Assembly: GCA_006176705.1 (NCBI GenBank)
Contig: QRFJ01000480.1
Location: 557,670-621,669, forward strand
Reading direction: 5' to 3'
DNA length: 64,000 nucleotides
Source of the DNA: Cocos nucifera
Lineage: Eukaryota; Streptophyta; Magnoliopsida; Arecales; Arecaceae
Shown: positions 50,729 to 62,014 of the stretch, piece after piece
How positions within the stretch are numbered: position 1 is the first letter of the stretch
Layout: each line of letters opens with the position of its first letter
The notes under the pieces: model-generated
What the model was told of the DNA's origin: nothing
What the model saw: the letters and a program-made list of their open reading frames with translations, nothing else
Database searches by the model: none
Made by a program: the position numbers and the translations under genes

Positions 50729-51129
50729 CAGAAAATTCGAACCTCGGTGCGAACGTCAGCTACTGATGAAGTGAGCCATAAACTGATGGCTCATCTGATC
50801 AAAGAAGAAGATCGTACCCAACTTCAATGTCAAGTACCAATTTTTTGCTTCTCCCTTTAAAGTAGATGGAAAAGCTCGGCATAATATGGTGTCTAGTATG
50901 CCATGGAGCAGCATCATGGTCTGGAAGGCTTTTGGATAATCGATCGGATCAGAGATTTCATTATAGCTTTCAAATTAGGGGAGCTTGAAGTTCGGAGGAA
51001 CGGGCTCTTGCATAATTCGAGGAGAGAAAGAAAAATCGATGCGGACGTCATCTTGGAAGGCTTCCGACCGTGGATGGGGAAGATCCCTTCTGGAGAAGAA
51101 CCATGATCCAAGCAAGAATCCTCTGCTCT

Positions 51130-51432
51130 CTATTTCTCCTTCCCTGGGGCGATGGGTATGCTAGCCCAAGTGCCCCTCCTTGGGATCGATTTTCGACATC
51201 TCGATAGCGAATTTTCTAGCGAAACTGCCACCGGAGGCTGCCGCATGGCTTGCACCATTTTGGAGAGGCCCTGAATCCGCTGCATCAATCGATTAAACTG
51301 CTCTGAATCTACCATGGCCACCCATAGAGATGGTGGTTGAAGTGCTGGTGCTGGAGTCAAAATAGGCAGATCTGGCTTGGATCTGATGACAGAAGTAGTA
51401 GATCTCCTGGTAGTCATCTTCTTTGGAGGCAT
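51130..51432 (-). pseudogene. gag N-terminal region, retrotransposon B
   Basis: About 100 codons from an ATG at 51432 (MPPKKMTTRRSTTSVIRS...) through QFNRLMQRIQGLSKMVQAMR to GKEK and a TAG at 51132-51130. The same protein is seen in copies C1 and, interrupted, C2. It has a basic N-terminus, a Pro-rich stretch and a short coiled-coil-like segment. After the TAG the frame stays open towards LSLLELCKSPF, the start of the capsid region. Annotated as non-functional because the capsid part is rearranged. Confidence 0.65.
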
Positions 51433-51555
51433 TTCTTGGGATTGAGGGAGAGAATGGAGATGAACCTTGGAGAAGAAGCTCCATATGGTCAACTGAGCAC
51501 TCCTTTAAGAACAAAGGTATCTCAAAAATAGAGGTCCTTCCTCTAGCGTCAATTC

Positions 51556-52896
51556 TGTTGGTACAGAATCTGGTTGATGCCAGATCGAGCTAAAATTGAG
51601 AAAGGCGAGGTCGCCGTCGGTGACCTACAAAATAAAGTCCCATATGAAGTTGATGGTGGTGGCTCCGATAGAATCCTTCGATGATCAAGTCAGCTCTTCT
51701 GGCTAATAGAAATGGAGTGCTTGAAAAAAAGTTCAGCAGAGTTTAGAGGAGGAGAGGAGAGCTTAGAGAAAATATATCTGGAGGATTTCTTTTTATAGAT
51801 GAAGCTTGTAGCGGATTGATAGTAATAGCTGCAGCCATCTGGTAGTGGACCGCGTGGGGTTTGTAATGAAGAGAGGTGTCGCTAGACTGATAGTGGCAGT
51901 CATACCGTCTGATCGTGGATCGCGTGGAGTTTGCTACGGAGAGAGAGGTGTCGTCAGACTGATAGTGGCAGCCATACCATCCAATCGTGGACCACATGGG
52001 GTCTGTTATGGAGAGAGTTGTTGCTAGATCGATAATGACAGCCATGCCGTCTGATGGAAGCATGCGTTCGGAGTTCGACTGAGTTGAAGGAGTCCGACTG
52101 TAAAAGCAATCTGAAAGAAGTTTGACTCCTGTAGAAATTTGACTGAATGAAAGATCTGGAAAGAGTTTGGCTCTTGTAGAAATCCGACTGTAGGAAGAAT
52201 CCAGAAGGAGTTCGACTCCTATAGAAATCCGACTGGAGGAGGAATCCAAAAGGAGTTCGGCTCCTGTAGAAGTCCGACTGAAGGAGGAATCCGGAAGAAG
52301 TTCGACTTCCATAGAAATTCGACTGAAGGAGAGATCTGAAAGGAGTTCGGCTTCCATAAAAGTCCGACTGAAGAAAAAATCTGGAAGAAGTTCGGCTTCC
52401 GTAAAAGTTTGACTAAAGGAGGAATCCGGAAAGAGTTCGGCTTCCGTAGAAATCTGACTGAAGGAGGAATCCGAAAGAAGTTCGGCTCTCGTAGAAGTCC
52501 AACTGAAGGAGAAATCCGAAAGGAGTTCGGCTCTCGTAGAAGTCCGACTGAAAGAGAAATTCGAAAGAAGTTTGACTCCCGTAGAAATCCGACTGAAGGA
52601 GGAATCCAGAAGGAGTTCGGCTCTTGTAGAAACTTGTCTGAAAAAGAGATCCGAAAGAAATTCAGCTCCTATAGGAGTCCGACTGAGAGAGAAGTCCGAG
52701 AGGAGTTCGATCGCTGGAGGAGTTTGACTGGGGCTTAGCCGCTGAGGAGTTCGGCTAAGCTTTGGCCGCTAGAGGAATTTGGCTGGGGTCTGATCATTGA
52801 AGGAAAATTTTCGATCGAAGCTCTTTCGTGATTGCCAATTGCGTTAAATCAAGCATTCAGACTGAACTTCGACGAAAGCGGAGTTCATCCCCAACA
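51556..52896 (-). repeat. 5' LTR of retrotransposon B
   Basis: On the minus strand begins TGTTGGGGATGA at 52896 and ends TGTACCAACA at 51556. A tandem run of 45-bp units lies at about 52070-52710. Confidence 0.87.
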
Positions 52897-53930
52897 ATGA
52901 TCATGCATGTGCTTCATTAGGATTAATATAAACACCTTTTAGATATTTTTATTAAAGCATTCATTCATATACCGAATAATCCATCATTAAAAAATTATTA
53001 ATTGGATCGGATCTATCATGTTAGCTGTAGACTAATTCAATTATGAATCTATGTGCATAAATTAAACAGAAAAATGGAAGAAAAATATTCGTGTTTATAT
53101 TTCATTAACACAGCTACAGACCTGATCCAACTAAAGTTCTCACCCATTGCTCCTCACAATTCCCACCAACCCTGCCAGCACATGCTGAGCTGTGGGGAGG
53201 TGAACCTTGGAATACCTTCGGAATGTAGCAAACATGAGCTACTTGCTTGCTGATTAAAAAACATTTTGTTGGGCCAATATATTAAGCGCATCAACCAAAT
53301 ATTGCTTGCAGTGCAACATGAAAGGACTTCGTAAACTAACGCACGCCAGCATGGGATATAAACTTTCCATCCCCTCGGGCCCAAAAAAAAATTTCAGTCT
53401 ACGTTGCCGAACTTATTTTAATGTCGACTCTCATAAATTAAATACCCTCCTTTATTATATTTGTCATCTTCGATTTTTTTTAATAATAAAATCAGCAAAA
53501 CCTTTGGTGGCTTTTCTGGCCCCCACAAAGAGGCCAGCAGCTGACAGCTTTGAGGGACAGAATTTTTCAAGTTTGTTCAATTGTTTACCTGGTCGATGAA
53601 TTAGTTATCAAGACAAATATATCATTTGCATCAGTGGATCTCTCGTCTAAGATTTTTTTTTTTTTTTTTTAAATGACGCGGCGATGACATTAATGTTTCA
53701 TCGGTAATCTTACACCTTGCTCTCGGTGTAGAATGTGCAGCGCACGTGACGTTTACAGTGATGCCACCCCACCCTCGATAAAGAAATGGAAGCCCTGGGT
53801 CGTGAGAGGATGTCAGAAGGGCACTAAACACTAGTACAGAACCATTCCTGGATATTTGGAAGTGGTGCCGTAGGAGGATATATGTTAAATTTCACTTCTA
53901 TCTCGGTGAAATCTTCCAGTGTTTTCCGGT
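52897..53930. other. Intergenic, no gene recognised
   Basis: Begins with the right TSD of element B (ATGAT, 52897-52901). AT-rich DNA with a poly-T run at about 53651-53670. Nothing recognised. Confidence 0.5.
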
Positions 53931-53935
53931 GGGAC

Positions 53936-54110
53936 ACATGAAAAATTATTGGATTGATTAGATCCAGTGGGCCAATCCAAATCCAAAGACATACGAGTGT
54001 CGGATAATAAGTTGAATTCTCATCTTTATTTTGATTTTGAATAGTTTAAATATACGGATAGATAATATGGCTAGTGATTGTTCGATCTCATCAATCCAAT
54101 AATTTTTTAT
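53936..54110. mobile_element. Short MITE with terminal inverted repeats
   Basis: The left end CATGAAAAATTATTGGATTG and the right end (inverse complement ATAAAAAATTATTGGATTGA) form an inverted repeat of about 25 bases. GGGACA flanks it at 53931-53936 and 54111-54116, giving a 5-6-bp target-site duplication. About 175 bp, no coding capacity. Superfamily not assigned. Confidence 0.6.
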
Positions 54111-54403
54111 GGGACATGGATGAGCAACAATACATGCGATATTATATCCTGCATCATATGTATTGATTTGACCATACGCCATGTTAATCACCAATGAGAC
54201 AAGCATAAAGCTCACACGAAAAGCCGAGATGGCAGAAGCCACTTAGTATAAGATATAATTTCTCTATGGAGATAGGGTATTCCAAACTCATTACTCACAT
54301 ACATACCATAAATTATATCTTACATCACACATTATATTATGCTAATCATAGTTGCCTGATTCTTTGACGGTGTACTAAGATGTGTGCTTGATAAATAAGC
54401 TCC

Positions 54404-54411
54404 ATGGTGAA
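54404..54411. repeat. 8-bp target-site duplication, left copy (ATGGTGAA)
   Basis: Exact copy at 54848-54855 flanks the other end of the hAT MITE. Confidence 0.9.
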
Positions 54412-54847
54412 TAGAGATGCAATCGAGCTGAGTTCAATCGAGTAATTGAAAGCTCGAACTCGACTCGATTCAAAATATTCGGATTCGAAATTTGACTCGA
54501 GCTCGATCGAGTTTTAATATTTCAAGCTCGAACTCGACTCGATAAAAAATAGGCAAGACTCGAGATCGACTCGATTCGACTCAAATATAAATCGAGCCAT
54601 ACTCGAACTCGAAATCGAGCCTTATCTTATTAATAATATATATATTATAAATAAAATTAATATTATTAAATATATATATATACTCGAATAGGCTCGCTAG
54701 CTTTCGAGTCAAGTATCCTGCTACTCGAGCTCGACTCGAAAAGCTACTCAAACTTAACTCAAACTCAATAATAACCAAGTCGAGTTGAGCTTGAACTCGA
54801 GTCGAGCTCGGGTAGCTCGCAGACAGCTCGATTCGTTTGCAGCCCTA
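54412..54847. mobile_element. Non-autonomous hAT transposon (MITE), 436 bp
   Basis: Termini TAGAGATGCAATCGAGC and (inverse complement of the right end) TAGGGCTGCAAACGAATCG form imperfect terminal inverted repeats. A perfect 8-bp duplication, ATGGTGAA, flanks it, diagnostic of hAT transposition. The interior is built of CTCGAACTCGACTCGA-type sub-repeats with TCGAG palindromes and an AT-rich centre (54620-54690). No transposase. The intact TSD suggests a fairly recent insertion. Confidence 0.88.
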
Positions 54848-54855
54848 ATGGTGAA

Positions 54856-55701
54856 TATGGATTATGATTGATATAGTGTACCCTCATATAGTATTGGATA
54901 TAATTTCTCCATACATAAAAATATACATAAATTTAATTCAAGGCTTTAAAAATATTCATTCAAAATAATAGAAATTCAATTATGATGTTATATCGTGCTA
55001 CAAAAATATCTTTCTTACTCCAAACCAGATTCTTTAGAAAATCATATGTTAAGCTACCTTATGAATAATCATTCTTATAGCAATTCCGATCCAATTCTAT
55101 GGTGCTGAAATAGTTTTTCTAAATTCCTAGAAATTTTACACCCATTAAGATTTTATTAAGACTTAATAACATCGAAATATTTTTGTGAAGACTTTATCTT
55201 TTAAATAAATTTTTAAGATGTGAAATTGGTTGCTCATTATGCTTCATTAAGATTTTAAATCCATCTTCTAGGTTCGAAGTCTCAGGGAGCCCAAGGTTAC
55301 TCTTACCTACATATCTTAGCCCAATTCTCCTTATGAGGGACGATATGCGGTTAGTAATAAGAGAATGAAGATTTTCATATGTAAGAAGAATTGATGGGTT
55401 TTGATATCATTTTAAGATTCTATCTAAAAGTGCAGACATTTAGATAGTTGAGTCCAAAAATATATAAATATCATAAAAGTTCTTAATCTATCCAATGTGA
55501 AATTATTATTTCTCACATGATTGACTTTTTTTTTTTTTTTTTTTAACAAAAAAAGGGAGGACCGGAAGCCAGCTGGTTGTTGATCAGCAAGCTTGTGCTG
55601 TTAGCTTCTCACACATGCATAAAAGAACAAAGAACAAAGCGTGAAAAGAGTACATCACTGTAAGATTAAATAATAAATTATGATGCTTGATTATTGTTAT
55701 C
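54856..55701. other. Intergenic, no gene recognised
   Basis: AT-rich DNA with a poly-T run at about 55527-55545 followed by AACAAAAAAAGGGAGGACCGG. Nothing identified up to the start of the retrotransposon array. Confidence 0.5.
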
Positions 55702-56995
55702 TATTGAGGATAAATTTTACTTCTATCGTAGTTCAGTTTGATGATTAGCTTAATGCAATCGATAATCATGGAAGAGCTTTAATCAAAAATTCTTTCTCCA
55801 GTAGCTAGATTCCAATCGAACTCCTCCGACAGTCAAATCTTAGCCGAACTCCTTCAGTCGGCCGAACTTCTCAACAATCGAACCCCCATCGAACTCCCTT
55901 CAGATTTTTTCTTCAGTCGAATTCCTCCAAGAGCCGAACTTCTTCTAAATATCTTTTTCAGTCGGATGTCGACAGAAGCCGAACTCCTTCTGAACCTCTC
56001 CTTCAGTCGAATTCCTACAGGAGCCGAACTCATTCCGAACTTTTTCTTCAGTCGGATGCCTCGAGGAGCCGAACTCCTTCCGAACTTTTTTCTTTAGTCA
56101 AGTTCCTCCAGAAGCCAAACTTCTTCCGAATTTTTTTTTTCAGTTAAGTTCCTCCAGGAGCCGAACTTCTTCAGTCAAGTGCCTTCAGGAGTCAAACTCC
56201 TTCCGGACTTCTCCTTCAGTCGGATTCTTACAGAAGCCAAACTCCTTCCGAACCTCTACTTCAGTCGGATGCCTCGAGGAGCCAAACTCCTACTGGACTT
56301 CTCCTTCAGTCAAGTTCCTCCAGGAGCCAAACTCCTTCCGAACCCCTCCTTCAGTCAGATGCCTACAGGAGCCGAACTCCTTCCAGACTTCTTCCTCAAT
56401 CAGACTCTTGCAAGAGTCGAACTCCTTCCGGACCTCTCATTCAGTCGGATGCCTCCAGGAGCCGAGCTTCTTTCGAACTTTTTCTTCAGTCAAGTTCCTC
56501 CAGGAGTCGAACTCCTTTCAAATTTTTCTTCAGTCAAAGTTTTCTTTAGGAGTCCGAACTCCTCTAAAATTGATATAAGTCAAAACTCTTCACCAACCAA
56601 TGCTTGCTTCCTTCAAACTTCGACTATTAAATCTCAACGAACGGCTACATCATAGCAATAAACACCTCTCTCCATAACAAACTCCATGTGGTCCCGAGCG
56701 GCCTATTACTGGACGGTTACGACCGTCACTATCAAGTCTGCTACAGGCTCCATCTATAAAAATGATCCTCCATATATGTTTTCTCTAAGCTCTCTTCTTC
56801 TTTCCAAAATTCTGCTAAATTCTTGCTTGAGCACTCCATTTCTATTGGTCAGAAGAGCTGACTTGATCGTCGAAGGATCCTATCGGAGCTACCATCATCG
56901 ACTCCGGACGAAATTTTATTTTGTAGGTCACCGACGGTGACCTCATCTTCTTCGACTCCAGCTCAACCCGACGTCGATCAAATTCTGCACCAACA
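55702..56995 (+). repeat. LTR 1 of array C
   Basis: Starts TATTGAGGATAA (consensus TGTTGGGGATAA with substitutions), ends TGCACCAACA. Carries 45-bp units from about 55900 to 56560 and CTATAAAAATG at about 56753. Confidence 0.85.
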
Positions 56996-57119
56996 GAATT
57001 AGTGTTAAAAAAAAGGCCCTCTATTCCTAAGGTACCCTTATTCTTAAAGGAGTGCTCAGTCAACCCTCTGGATCTTTTTCTTCAAGGTCCATCTCCATCC
57101 ACTCCCTCAATCCCGAGAA

Positions 57120-57422
57120 ATGCCTCCAAAGAGGATAACTACCCGAAGATCTACCGCTTCTACCGTCAGATCTAGACCAGATCCGTCTATCCCTTCTCCA
57201 TCATCGGTACTTCATTCTCTTCCTCCACTGATAGCTATGGTAGATCCGAAGCAGTTCAACCTGCTGATGCAACAGGTTCAAGGCCTTACCAAGATGGTGC
57301 AGGCCATGCGGCAGCCTTCGATGGTGATTCCGTCAGAAAATCTATCATCAGAATATCAGAAATCAGTTTTAAGAAAGAGCACTTGGGCTAGCATACTCGT
57401 CGCCCTTGGAAAGGAACAATAG
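57120..57422 (+). pseudogene. gag N-terminal region, first internal region of array C
   Basis: 100 codons beginning MPPKRITTRRSTASTVRSRP, with QFNLLMQQVQGLTKMVQAMR, ending GKEQ before TAG at 57420-57422. Directly comparable to copy B. After the TAG the same frame continues open for about 90 codons (KVEDPCSYRDFSP ... IRNYERWIDGLRSS ... ILSLSKLCKSLF) up to TGA/TAG-type stops before the capsid. Role: nucleocapsid/capsid precursor of the retrotransposon particle; this copy is broken downstream. Confidence 0.65.
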
Positions 57423-58429
57423 AAAGTAGAGGATCCTTGTTCATATCGTGATTTTTCTCCGAAAGAAATCCCATCTACAATCAAAAGCCTTCCAAGGTCT
57501 GCGATCGAGATGACGTCCTCGATCAGAAATTATGAAAGATGGATCGACGGATTGAGGAGCTCGACCACATTGCCTCAGCTCACCATGATGATGTCTGCAT
57601 CGATCATCCTTTCTCTTTCCAAATTATGCAAGAGCCTATTCCGAACGAACTTCGAACTTCTCCCGATTTGAAAGCTACGATGAAACCTCTGATTAGATCG
57701 ATCACCTGGAGGCCTTTTGGACTATGATGCTACTCCATGGCATACCAGACGCCATCTTATGCCGAGCTTTTTCATCTACCTTGAAGAGAGCAGCAAAAAA
57801 CTAGTACTCGACGTTGAAGTCGGGTACGATTTTCTTCCTTTGACCTGATGAGCCCTCAGTTTGCGGCTTACTTCATCAGTAGCCGACGTTCGCGCTGAGA
57901 TTCAAATTTCCTGATGAATATCAGGGAGGGCCGAATGAAGTTCTTCAACATCACTGGTAGAAGGACCGAATGAAGTTCGACCGCGCACTCGAACTCCTTC
58001 CGAGCGTGAACAAGTCCGAACTCCTCCCCGAGCTAGTCATCAAAGAAGTCCTGACGGAAGGGCGCGAAGAAGTCTCCCTCAAGAAGGTTTCACAACTACG
58101 CCCCCCTCAATGCTCCATAGACATCGACCTAAAGCAAGAGAAGATCAACCAAGGGCACTATCGCAGCTAGAACCACCAATGAGGGATGAACAATAAGAAG
58201 ATCGACCGTCTCTGGGCATCATTAACACTATCTCTGGAGGGCTTAGTACTTCGGAGAGCCGTCATCTCTCAGCCTCAAAGTCAGGGAAAGCTTGTCCGAA
58301 TTAGAAAGGCCCGTATGAAGTAGAAGAGGTCATCCGGTCTAGAACTTATCATTTAAAAGGAGCTCAAAAAAACAACGCTCCCACGATCTTGAAACTCAAA
58401 GAATCTGAGAATGTACTACCATGGCCATG

Positions 58430-58850
58430 TTAGGAACAGGAGGAGAACCTCGTCCTAACATGAGCAAGTCGAAGGCCTCATTCATTTTAGATGAGATAAG
58501 GGGAGAGGTCCTGATAATGACCCTTATGTATCCCTACAGTCCATTAAAAATAGGAGGAGAACCTCATCCTCACACGAGCAAAGTCGAAGGCCTCGTTCAT
58601 TTTAGACGAGATAAGGAGAGAGGCCCTGACAATGGTCCTTATGTGCCCCTACAGCCCGTTAAGATCAGGAGGAGAACCTCATCCTAACGAGAGCAAAGTC
58701 AAAGACCTCATTTATTTTAGACGAGATGGGGGGAGAGACCCTGACAACGGTCTTTATGTGCCCCTACAGTTCATTAGGAATAGAAGAAGAACCTCATCCT
58801 AACGTGAGCAAAGTCGAAAGCCTTGTTCATTTTAGACGAGGTGAGAAGAG
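58430..58850 (+). repeat. Tandem array of ~110-130-bp units, array C first internal region
   Basis: Four units starting GTTAGGAACAGGAGGAGAAC or a variant, followed by CTCGTCCTAAC, GAGCAAAGTCGAAGGCCTCG and CATTTTAGACGAGATGG. Confidence 0.85.
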
Positions 58851-59430
58851 GAGATAAGATCTCCTTCAACTTCAACATTGGCTGGAGATAAGATTTCCTC
58901 CGAGCTTTTACGTCAATACGAGATAAGATCTCCTTCAACTTTTGCCGGAGATAAGATCTCCTCCAAGCTTCAACTTCAACATCAACAGGAGATAAGATCT
59001 TCTTCAATCTCGACTGAAGATAAGATCTCTTCCGAGCTTCAACTTCAATAGGAGATAAGTTCTCCTTCAACCTCGACTGGAGATAAGATCTCCTCCGAGC
59101 TTCTACATCAATAGAACATAAGATCTCCTTTAACCTCGGCTGGAGATAAGATCTCCTCCGAGCTTCTATGTCAACAAGAGATAAAATCTCCTTCAACTTC
59201 AACTTCAACCTCGGTTGAAGATAAGATCTCTCCTGAGCTTCTACATCAACAGAAGATAAGATCTCCTTCAACCTCGACTGAAAATAAGATCTCCTCCGAG
59301 CTTCTACGTCAATAGGAGATAAGATCTTCTTCAACTTCAACTTCAACCTCGGCTGGTGATAAGATCTCCCCCGAGCTTAAACTTCAACGTCAACCTCGGC
59401 TAGAGATAAGATCTCCTTCCGAGCTTCAAC
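58850..59430 (+). repeat. Array of GGAGATAAGATCTCC repeats, array C first internal region
   Basis: About ten units of 'CAACCTCGGCTGGAGATAAG' plus 'ATCTCCTCCGAGCTTCTACGTCAAC'. The array leaves a 190-codon frame open on the minus strand, which is a by-product of the repeat. Confidence 0.9.
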
Positions 59431-59521
59431 CTCAACAATGTAGAGCCCAGAAAAGAACTTTGATAGTCATTTTTTTATACTCCCTTCCTTCGAATTTTGA
59501 ACTCGGGAGTGGGGAGACTAT

Positions 59522-61094
59522 TGTTGGGGATAAATTCCGCTCCCATCGAAGTCCAGTCTGATGCTTAGCCTAATGCAATCGATAATCATGGAAGAACTTC
59601 AATCAAAAATTCTTTCTTCAGTGGTCGAACTCATTCAGTAGTCGAACTCCTCCGACGGCTGAATCCAATCGAACTCCTCCAACGGTCGAACCCCAGTCGA
59701 ACTCCTTTCGGACTTTAGCCGAACTCCACCTAGACTTCTTCATCAGTCGGGCCCCTCCAGTAGTCGAACTCCTTTTGGATCTCTCCTTCAAATAAATGCC
59801 TTCAGAAACCAAACTCCTTTCAGATTTTTTCTTCAATCAGATGCCTCCAGGAGCCGAACTCCTTCTGGATCTCTCCTTTAGATGGATGCCTACAGGAGCC
59901 AAACTTCTTTCGGACTTCTCCCTCAGTTGGACTCCTTCAAGAGCCGAACTCCTTCCGAATCTCTTCCTCTGTCAGACTCATCCAGGAGTCGAACTCTTCC
60001 CAGACTTCTTCCTCAGTCAAACTCCTTCAAGAGCCAAACTCCTTCCAGATCTCTCCTTCAGACGAATGCCTCCAGGAGCCAAACTTCTTCCAGACCTCTC
60101 CTTCAGTCAGATGCCTATAGGAGTCAAACTCCTCCCGGACTTCTTCCTTAGTCGAACTCCTTCAGGAGTCGAACTTCTTTCGGACCTCTCTTTCAGTCGA
60201 ATGCTTCAAGGAGCCGAACTTCTTTCGGACCACTTCTTCAATCGGATTGCTACAGAAGTCGAACTCCTTTCAAATTTCTTCTTCAGTCAGATATCTTCAG
60301 GAGACAAACTTTTTTTGGATCTCTCCTTCAAATGGATGCCTATAGGAGCCGAACTCCTTTCGGACTTCTCCTTCAGTCAGACTCCTTCAGGAGCCGAATT
60401 TCTTCTGAATCTCTCCTTCTGATGGATGCCTCCAAGAGCCGAACTCCTTTTGGACCTCTCCTTCAGTCAGATTCCTATAGGAGCCAAACTTTTTCTGGAC
60501 CTCTTCTTCAGTCGGATGCCTAGAGGAGCCGAACTCCTTTCTGACTTCTCCTTCAGTCGGATTCCTCCAGGAGTCGAACTTCTTCTTCAGTCAAATTTCT
60601 CCAAGAGCCAAACTCTTTCGAATTTCTTCTTCAGTCAAAGTTTCCTTTAGGAGTCCAAACTCCTCTAGAATTAATATATGTCAAAGCTCTTCATCAACCA
60701 ACGCTTGCTTCCTCCAAACTTTAACTATTAAATCTCAATAAACGGTCACATCACGGCAACAGACACCTCTCTCCATAACAACTCCATGTGGCCCCGAGCG
60801 GCCCACTATCGAACGGTTACGATCGTCACTATCAGTCTGCTACAGGCTTCGTCTATAAAAGAGATCTTCTAAATATGTTTTCTCTAAGCTCTCTTCTTCT
60901 TTCCAAAATTTTACTAAATTCTTGTCTGAGCACTTCATTTCTATTGGTTAGAAGAGCTGACTTGATTGTTGGAGGGTCCTATCAGAGCCGCCACCATCGA
61001 CTCTGGATGAAACTTTATTTTGTAGGTCACCGATGGCGACCTCATCTTTCTCGACTCCAGCTCGATCCGACGTTGATCAGATTCTGCAACAATA
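59522..61094 (+). repeat. LTR 2 of array C (shared by both internal regions)
   Basis: Starts TGTTGGGGATAA after the polypurine tract GGGAGTGGGGAGACTAT, ends TGCAACAATA (CA changed to TA). At 1,573 bp it is the longest LTR here, with the largest run of 45-bp units (about 59750-60640). The plus strand stays open for 208 codons of 15-residue repeats of the type MPPGAELLLDLSF; this is not considered a gene. Confidence 0.87.
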
Positions 61095-61218
61095 GAATTG
61101 ATGCTAGAGGAATGGCCCTCTGTTCCTAAGGTATTCTTATTCTTAAAGGAGTGCTCAACCGATCCTTTGGATCTTCTTCTCCAAGGTCCATCTCCATCCT
61201 CTCCCTCAATCCCAAGAG

Positions 61219-61521
61219 ATGCCTCTAAAGAAGGCAACTATCCGAAGATCTATCGCTTCTACCATTAGATCTGGGCTAGATCCGTCTATCTCTGCTCCAT
61301 CATTGATACTTCAACCTCCTCCTCCACCAGCGGTCACGGTAGATCTGGAGCATTTCAACCTACCGATGCAGTAGATTTATGGCCTCACCGAGATGGTGCT
61401 GGCCATGCAACAGCCTCCGATGGTGATTCCATCAGAAAACCCACTATTAGGATGTCAGAAATCAGCCCCAAGAAAGAGCACTTGGGCTAGCATACCCATC
61501 ATCCTTGAAAAGAGAAAATAG
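61219..61521 (+). pseudogene. gag N-terminal region, second internal region of array C
   Basis: Reads MPLKKATIRRSIASTI and then a stop where copies B and C1 have Arg (AGA to TAG/TAGATC shift). It continues in the same frame with motifs homologous to the other copies, to a TAG at 61519-61521 at the position equivalent to the TAG in B and C1. Clearly decayed. Confidence 0.55.
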
Positions 61522-61612
61522 AGAGCAAAGGATTCTTGTTCGGATCGTGATTCTTCTCTGAAAGAAACCTTCTCCATCTACAGTCGGAAGCCTTCCAAGA
61601 TCTGCGATCAAG

Positions 61613-62014
61613 ATGACATCCTTTATCAGAAACTACGGAAGATGGATCGATGGATTGAGGAGCTCGGCCACGTTGCCCCGGCTCACCATGATGACGTCCG
61701 CACCGATCTCTCTTTCTCTCTCTGAATTATGCAAGAGCTCATTCCACCGAACTTTGAGCTTTCTCCGATTTGAAACCTACGATGGAACCTCTAATCTGAT
61801 CGATCATCTGAAGGTCTTTCGGACTATGATGCTGCTCCATGGCGCATCAAATGCCATCTTATGTCGAGCTTTTTCGTCTACTTTGAAGGAAGCAGAAAGA
61901 AATTGGTACTTGATATTAAAGTTGGATATGATCTTCTTCTTTGACTTGATGAGTTATCAGTTTGTGGCTCACTTCATCAGTAGCCAATGTTCATGCCGAG
62001 GTTCAATTCCCTGA
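61613..62014 (+). pseudogene. gag capsid region, second internal region of array C
   Basis: The best preserved capsid piece of the family: 133 codons with LSLSELCKSSFHRTLSFLRF, FETYDGTSNLIDHLKVFRTM, ILCRAFSSTLKEAERNWYL and FFDLMSYQFVAHFISSQ. The pattern 'F-x-x-Y-[DG]-G-T-x-[DN]-x-x-x-H-L..F' and '[AF]-x-x-x-L-x-x-x-A-x-x-W' is the Retrotrans_gag signature of plant Ty3/gypsy elements. It ends where the frame leaves the family consensus (SCRGSIP). Confirms gypsy ancestry; no pol follows. Confidence 0.75.

Larger units (their letters stand above)
47040..52896 (-). mobile_element. LTR retrotransposon B, complete, minus strand
   Basis: 5,857-bp element with TSD ATGAT on both sides. LTRs are 1,549 bp (left, the 3' LTR) and 1,341 bp (right, the 5' LTR). 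On the minus strand the order is 5' LTR, putative PBS leader GAATTGACGCTAGAGGAAGG, gag fragments (51492-50468), a ~110-140-bp repeat array, the GGAGATAAGATCTCC array, polypurine tract GAGTGGGAGGACTAT, 3' LTR. The same family as A and C. No protease, reverse transcriptase or integrase is visible, so it depends on another element for mobility. The ~208-bp length difference between its LTRs reflects unequal numbers of 45-bp units and other indels. Confidence 0.9.

Noticed and set aside
51743..52357. 204-codon minus-strand open frame
   Set aside because: Inside the 5' LTR of element B; same 45-bp repeat artefact.
58774..59346. 190-codon minus-strand Lys/Arg/Ser-rich frame
   Set aside because: Antisense by-product of the GGAGATAAGATCTCC array in retrotransposon C.
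59796..60422. 208-codon plus-strand open frame of 15-residue repeats
   Set aside because: It lies wholly in an LTR and is produced by the 45-bp tandem unit; equivalent frames occur in every LTR and on both strands. No domain or start context.
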